Assembly: GCF_001695855.1 (NCBI RefSeq)
Contig: NZ_MBSS01000009.1
Location: 83,937 to 147,936, forward strand
Direction of reading: 5' to 3'
From: Ensifer sp. LC163
GTDB lineage: Bacteria; Pseudomonadota; Alphaproteobacteria; Rhizobiales; Rhizobiaceae
DNA: 64,000 nt
Part shown: positions 59,915-64,000 of the stretch, one piece after another
Numbering within the stretch: position 1 is the first letter of the stretch
How the letters are laid out: each line of letters starts with the position of its first letter
The notes under the pieces: generated by a model
Seen by the model: only the letters and a program-made list of their open reading frames with translations
Told to the model about the DNA's origin: nothing
The model's database searches: none
Program-made: the position numbers and the translations under genes

Positions 59915-60008
59915 CGTCATGCTCGGGCTTGACCCGAGCATCCAGCGCCCCCTGGCCCTTGCGCCGTGGCGACAGGGTTGGATCCTCGGGTCAAGCCCGA
60001 GGATGACG
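59915..60008. repeat. Rhizobial RIME-type intergenic element
   Basis: Two 28-bp arms, 59915-59942 and 59981-60008, are inverted copies matching at 26 of 28 positions. Each arm is itself a palindrome around CTCGGGCTTGACCCGAG. The form is that of the mosaic intergenic elements common in Rhizobiaceae and related bacteria. It fills the middle of the 377-bp gap between ssb and marC, which holds no gene. Confidence 0.82.
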
Positions 60009-60117
60009 GCAGAACGGTCGGACGGCGAAATCAGCTTTGTCATCAATCTCGGGCCGACATACGCCGGCCCTTCTTGCGTTCAAACGAAAGCCTCGGCCAG
60101 CCAACGTCGCAATGGCC

Positions 60118-60747
60118 TCAGATCGCCATTGCCGATTTCACGCCATCAACGACGAACTGAACCGCCAGTGCCGCCAAGATAACGCCGAGCAGGCGGGTGA
60201 GGATTGCCCGGCCGGTGACGCCGAGAAAGCGGTCGATGCGTTCGGCGATGACAAGGGCCAGGAAGAGGCTGACCATCGACAGCGCGATGACGATCAGCAG
60301 CTGCGTGCGCTCGACCGCGGTCGGGAACGAGCCGGCGAGCAGGATCGTCGCAGAGATCGCGCCCGGTCCGGCAATCAGCGGCAGGGCCAGCGGGAACACG
60401 GCGATATTGTGGATGTGGTCCTTGACGGTGGCGTTTTCGCCGGTCTTTTCCTTCCGCTCCTGACGCTTCTCGAAAATCATCTCAAACGAGATCCAGAACA
60501 ACAGCAGGCCGCCGGCGATGCGGAAGGCGCCGATGGAGATGCCGAGCAGACCGAGAATGCCGTTGCCGAATACGGCGAAGGCGGCAAGGATGAAGAAGGC
60601 GATCAGCGAGCCGCGCGTCGCGACCTGAAACCGTTCCTGCCGGCTGAGGCCTACCGTGAGGCTCAGAAAGATCGGAGCAAGGCCCGGTGGATCGAGCGTC
60701 ACGAGCAGCGTGGTGAGTGCGTTGACCAGCAGGTCGACATTGAACAT
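60118..60747 (-). CDS. MarC family integral membrane protein
   Basis: A 209-residue protein with six membrane helices. LLVNALTTLLVTLDPPGLAPIF and FPLALPLIAGPGAISATILLA are the two repeated MarC signatures. Once linked to multiple antibiotic resistance in E. coli, but the role of the family is unknown. ATG 60747 (MFNVDLLV) has AAGGGGAA upstream. Transcribed alone. Confidence 0.91.
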   Translation of the reverse strand: MFNVDLLVNALTTLLVTLDPPGLAPIFLSLTVGLSRQERFQVATRGSLIAFFILAAFAVFGNGILGLLGISIGAFRIAGGLLLFWISFEMIFEKRQERKEKTGENATVKDHIHNIAVFPLALPLIAGPGAISATILLAGSFPTAVERTQLLIVIALSMVSLFLALVIAERIDRFLGVTGRAILTRLLGVILAALAVQFVVDGVKSAMAI

Positions 60748-60998
60748 CCGTTTCCCCTTCCGGATTGTCACCCCGAGTTTTCCCAGTGGCGGATCGGCAT
60801 TGTTAGGCAAGCGGAGGGGGCTTGGGAAGGGGTCGGTGGCCAAAGCTTAAGCAATAGCTTAATGAGGATGTGACGGAACCTTCTCGCAGCCGTTCAGGCA
60901 GGGCAGCCGACTTTGTCGCCAGCACTTCCGATTTCCGCTGCAATGCCCTAGAAAGCCTGCTCCGACGGCAAAAGACTGTTCACAACCACGGGCCAAAA

Positions 60999-61028
60999 TT
61001 GGCGCTTCCAGGCGCATTCGGCTATAAA
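60999..61028 (+). promoter_or_regulatory. Candidate gyrA promoter
   Basis: TTGGCG (60999-61004) and TATAAA (61023-61028) with an 18-bp spacer, about 36 bp before the gyrA start. This is the only promoter-like pair I see in the 317-bp gap 60748-61064. Confidence 0.5.
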
Positions 61029-61064
61029 TATCCGACTGATTCTGAACAAAGATCGTGATCACAA

Positions 61065-63842
61065 TTGACTGAGCAAAGCACTCCCGGCGGCGGAAAGACT
61101 CCGCCAGGCATCGAGCCGATTTCCATCATCGAGGAAATGCAGCGGTCCTATCTCGATTACGCCATGAGCGTCATCGTCAGCCGCGCGCTTCCAGATGTGC
61201 GTGACGGTCTGAAACCCGTTCATCGCCGCATCCTCTACGGGATGAGCGAACTCGGCATCGACTGGAACAAGAAGTACGTCAAATGCGCCCGTGTCACCGG
61301 CGACGTGATGGGTAAATACCACCCACACGGCAACTCGGCGATCTACGATGCGCTGGCGCGCATGGCCCAGGACTGGTCGCTGCGGCTGCCGCTGATCGAC
61401 GGCCAAGGCAACTTCGGTTCCGTCGACGGCGACCCGCCGGCGGCAGAACGCTACACCGAATGCCGCCTGCAGAAGGCCGCGCACTCGCTGCTTGACGACC
61501 TCGACAAGGAAACGGTCGATTTCCGCGACAACTACGACGGCACGCTGAGCGAGCCGGTGGTGGTGCCCGCGAAGTTCCCGAACCTGCTCGTCAACGGCGC
61601 CGGCGGCATCGCGGTCGGCATGGCGACCAACATTCCGCCGCACAACCTCGTCGAAGTCATCAACGGCTGCGTGGCGCTGATCGACAATCCGGCGATCGAA
61701 TTGCCGGAGCTGATGGAAATCATCCCAGGGCCTGACTTCCCGACCGGCGCGCTCATTCTCGGCCGCTCGGGCATCCGCTCGGCCTATGAGACCGGCCGCG
61801 GCTCGGTCATCATGCGCGGCCGTGCCCATATCGAGCCGATGCGCGGCGACCGCGAGCAGATCATCATCACCGAAATCCCCTATCAGGTGAACAAGGCGAC
61901 AATGATCGAGAAGATGGCCGAACTGGTGCGCGACAAGCGCATCGAAGGCATCTCGGATCTGCGCGACGAGTCGGACCGTCAGGGCTATCGCGTCGTCGTC
62001 GAGCTCAAGCGCGACGCCAATGCCGACGTCATCCTGAACCAGCTTTACCGTTACACGCCGCTGCAGTCGTCCTTCGGCTGCAATATGGTGGCGCTCAACG
62101 GCGGCAAGCCGGAACAGATGACGCTGCTCGACATGCTGCGGGCCTTCGTCTCCTTCCGCGAGGAAGTCGTTAGCCGGAGAACGAAATACCTGCTGCGCAA
62201 GGCGCGTGACCGCGCCCACGTCCTGGTCGGCCTCGCCATCGCGGTTGCCAATATCGACGAAGTGATCAAGTTGATCCGGCATGCGCCCGATCCGCAGACC
62301 GCACGCGAACAGTTGATGGAGCGCCGCTGGCCGGCACATGACGTCGACAGCCTCATCCGGCTGATCGACGATCCGCGTCACCGGATCAACGAAGACAACA
62401 CCTACAATCTGTCGGAAGAGCAGGCGCGCGCCATCCTCGACCTGCGTCTGCAGCGCCTGACCGCGCTCGGTCGCGACGAAATCGGCGACGAACTCAACAA
62501 GATCGGCGAGGAAATCAAGGATTACCTCGATATCCTGTCGTCGCGCCTTCGCATCATGACCATCGTCAAGGACGAACTCACCGCCGTTCGCGAGGAATTC
62601 GGCACGCCGCGTCGCAGCGAGATCGCCGAAGGCGGTCCCGACATGGACGACGAGGACCTGATCGCCCGCGAAGACATGGTCGTGACCGTCTCGCATCTCG
62701 GCTACATCAAGCGCGTGCCGTTGACGACCTATCGTGCGCAGCGTCGTGGCGGCAAGGGTCGCTCCGGCATGGCAACCAGGGACGAGGACTTCGTTACCCG
62801 GCTATTCGTTGCCAATACTCATACGCCGGTTCTGTTCTTCTCCTCGCGTGGCATCGTCTACAAGGAGAAGGTCTGGCGTCTGCCGATCGGCACGCCGCAG
62901 TCGCGCGGCAAGGCGCTGATCAACATGCTGCCGCTGGAACCCGGCGAACGCATCACGACGATCATGCCGCTGCCCGAGGACGAAACGACGTGGGAAAACC
63001 TCGACGTCATGTTCTCGACGACCCGTGGCACGGTTCGCCGCAACAAGCTGTCCGACTTCGTCCAGGTCAATCGCAACGGCAAGATCGCGATGAAGCTGGA
63101 GGAAGATGGCGACGAGATTCTCTCGGTCGACACCTGCACCGAACATGACGACGTCATGCTGACGACGGCGCTCGGCCAGTGCATCCGCTTCCCCGTCGAC
63201 GACGTGCGCGTCTTTGCCGGCCGCAATTCGATCGGGGTGCGCGGCATCAACCTTGGCGATGGCGACCGGATCATCTCGATGGCCATCCTCGGCCATGTCG
63301 ACGCCGAGCCATGGGAACGGGCAGCCTATCTGAAGCGCGCAGCCGCCGAGCGGCGCACGACGAACGGCGAAGAGGAAGAAATCGCTCTGGTCGGCGAGGA
63401 AGTCACCGAAGGCGGCGAACTCACCAACGAGCGCTACGAAGAACTGAAGGCGCGCGAACAGTTCGTGCTGACGGTTTCGGAAAAGGGCTTCGGCAAGCGT
63501 TCGTCCTCCTACGATTTCCGGACCTCGGGTCGCGGCGGCAAGGGCATCCGCGCCACCGATACCTCGAAGACGGCGGAAATCGGCGTGCTCGTCGCAGCCT
63601 TCCCGATCGAAGACAACGACCAGATCATGCTCGTCTCCGACGGCGGCCAGCTGATCCGCGTGCCGATCAATGGCGTCCGGCTCGCCAGCCGCGCCACCAA
63701 GGGCGTGACGATCTTCTCGACGGCCAAGGACGAAAAGGTCGTCTCGGTCGAGCGCATCAGTGAGCCGGAAGGCGACGAAGAGGGCGAGGACCTGGTGGCT
63801 GCGGAAAACGGCGCACCGGAAACGCCTGAGGCCGAAGCCTGA
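61065..63842 (+). CDS. gyrA: DNA gyrase subunit A
   Basis: A 925-residue type II topoisomerase subunit that cuts and passes DNA to make negative supercoils. Catalytic Tyr130 lies in [10 protein letters not shown]. The quinolone region reads [17 protein letters not shown], with Ser91 and Asp95 at the E. coli Ser83 and Asp87 places, the susceptible form; Asn90 replaces Asp82. The C-terminal beta-pinwheel has the GyrA box QRRGGKG. An insert-like acidic stretch ([13 protein letters not shown]) and an acidic end are seen. The start is TTG 61065 with no clear ribosome-binding site; no ATG is near. Confidence 0.97.
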   Translation: MTEQSTPGGGKTPPGIEPISIIEEMQRSYLDYAMSVIVSRALPDVRDGLKPVHRRILYGMSELGIDWNKKYVKCARVTGDVMGKYHPHGNSAIYDALARMAQDWSLRLPLIDGQGNFGSVDGDPPAAERYTECRLQKAAHSLLDDLDKETVDFRDNYDGTLSEPVVVPAKFPNLLVNGAGGIAVGMATNIPPHNLVEVINGCVALIDNPAIELPELMEIIPGPDFPTGALILGRSGIRSAYETGRGSVIMRGRAHIEPMRGDREQIIITEIPYQVNKATMIEKMAELVRDKRIEGISDLRDESDRQGYRVVVELKRDANADVILNQLYRYTPLQSSFGCNMVALNGGKPEQMTLLDMLRAFVSFREEVVSRRTKYLLRKARDRAHVLVGLAIAVANIDEVIKLIRHAPDPQTAREQLMERRWPAHDVDSLIRLIDDPRHRINEDNTYNLSEEQARAILDLRLQRLTALGRDEIGDELNKIGEEIKDYLDILSSRLRIMTIVKDELTAVREEFGTPRRSEIAEGGPDMDDEDLIAREDMVVTVSHLGYIKRVPLTTYRAQRRGGKGRSGMATRDEDFVTRLFVANTHTPVLFFSSRGIVYKEKVWRLPIGTPQSRGKALINMLPLEPGERITTIMPLPEDETTWENLDVMFSTTRGTVRRNKLSDFVQVNRNGKIAMKLEEDGDEILSVDTCTEHDDVMLTTALGQCIRFPVDDVRVFAGRNSIGVRGINLGDGDRIISMAILGHVDAEPWERAAYLKRAAAERRTTNGEEEEIALVGEEVTEGGELTNERYEELKAREQFVLTVSEKGFGKRSSSYDFRTSGRGGKGIRATDTSKTAEIGVLVAAFPIEDNDQIMLVSDGGQLIRVPINGVRLASRATKGVTIFSTAKDEKVVSVERISEPEGDEEGEDLVAAENGAPETPEAEA

Positions 63843-63864
63843 TAGACCGCTCCAACCAACTGAA

Positions 63865-63886
63865 AAGCCCGCCGATCGGCGGGCTT
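63865..63886 (+). terminator. gyrA terminator
   Basis: Perfect 9-bp stem AAGCCCGCC/GGCGGGCTT with a GATC loop, 22 nt after the gyrA stop. Confidence 0.8.
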
Positions 63887-63899
63887 CAGACCGCTGACA

Positions 63900-63926
63900 A
63901 ACCCCTGGCACCGTCCAGGGGTTTAT
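63900..63926 (+). terminator. Second hairpin after gyrA
   Basis: Perfect 9-bp arms AACCCCTGG (63900-63908) and CCAGGGGTT (63915-63923) followed by TA. It may back up the gyrA terminator or belong to the end of a mobile element that starts here. Confidence 0.5.
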
Positions 63927-63939
63927 GATTCATTGGGAC

Positions 63940-64000
63940 ATGTTGAAGAAACCCGTTCCCGAACAGACGGCGCTCGAGATGGTGACGCTCGACAGTCTGG
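63940..64000 (+). CDS. Possible transposase N-terminus (IS1182-like), runs off window
   Basis: ATG 63940 opens a frame of 20 codons to the window edge, MLKKPVPEQTALEMVTLDSL. This resembles from memory the start of IS1182-family transposases (basic start, then an LEMV-(T/S)-hydrophobic stretch before VPxDHLLRKID, which would fall beyond the window). Too little is present to be sure. Confidence 0.4.
   Translation, partial: MLKKPVPEQTALEMVTLDSL

Noticed and set aside
61059..62696. A 545-residue frame antisense to gyrA
   Set aside because: gyrA is certain on the other strand; this frame has no domain or ribosome site.

Overview
The window reads as an ordinary stretch of a Rhizobiaceae chromosome, most likely Sinorhizobium/Ensifer. 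The reasons are: GC-rich dense coding; a DUF1476 (zeta-type F1-ATPase inhibitor) gene; a cobalamin-dependent ribonucleotide reductase as the nrd gene present; the sufS2-B-C-D-S1-T-A order; an alphaproteobacterial LexA box (GAAC-N7-GAAC); and rhizobial intergenic palindromic repeats. This is pattern recognition without a database search. I saw no tRNA, rRNA, CRISPR array, phage or plasmid-transfer gene. The only mobile-element trace is a possible transposase start in the last 61 bases.

Layout. 1-5.8 kb: 5' part of purC, DUF1476, a PAS-GGDEF-EAL protein, a small hydrolase, a DUF2189 membrane protein and a PilZ protein. 6-11.5 kb: a minus-strand run, substrate-binding protein > S58 peptidase > rpe > DUF2259 > membrane protein > purB, several joined by 1-4 nt overlaps. 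11.8-17.6 kb: a plus-strand flavin reductase and a molybdo-hydroxylase maturation cluster (CoxD AAA+, CoxE VWA, split XdhC N and C proteins, a molybdopterin-binding/nucleotidyltransferase fusion, a TfoX-like protein) without the enzyme subunits. 17.6-30.9 kb: Nudix, DEAD-box helicase, M23 peptidase, DUF455, Bcp peroxiredoxin, a giant AsmA/YhdP-like protein, tyrS, anmK, a membrane diguanylate cyclase, an alpha/beta hydrolase.

31-38.3 kb: the SUF iron-sulfur operon with two cysteine desulfurases and an ICE-like (Irr) sequence upstream. 38.3-40.2 kb: a PAS histidine kinase and single-domain response regulator. 40.3-44.9 kb: gcvTHP behind a tandem glycine riboswitch. 45-49.4 kb: a periplasmic copper pair (CxxC protein and a YcnI-PCuAC fusion), cbpAM, a small membrane protein and a 43-residue lipoprotein. 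50.1-54.1 kb: nrdJ with paired NrdR-box-like sites. 54.6-60.8 kb: DUF72, GNAT, uvrA and ssb diverging around a shared LexA box, and marC. 61-63.9 kb: gyrA with a TTG start.

Most genes are housekeeping. The less standard parts are the maturation cluster without its enzyme, the lone binding-protein/S58-peptidase operon, the copper pair, the two-desulfurase SUF operon, and several regulatory sites that can be read directly. I did not find a convincing wholly new system.
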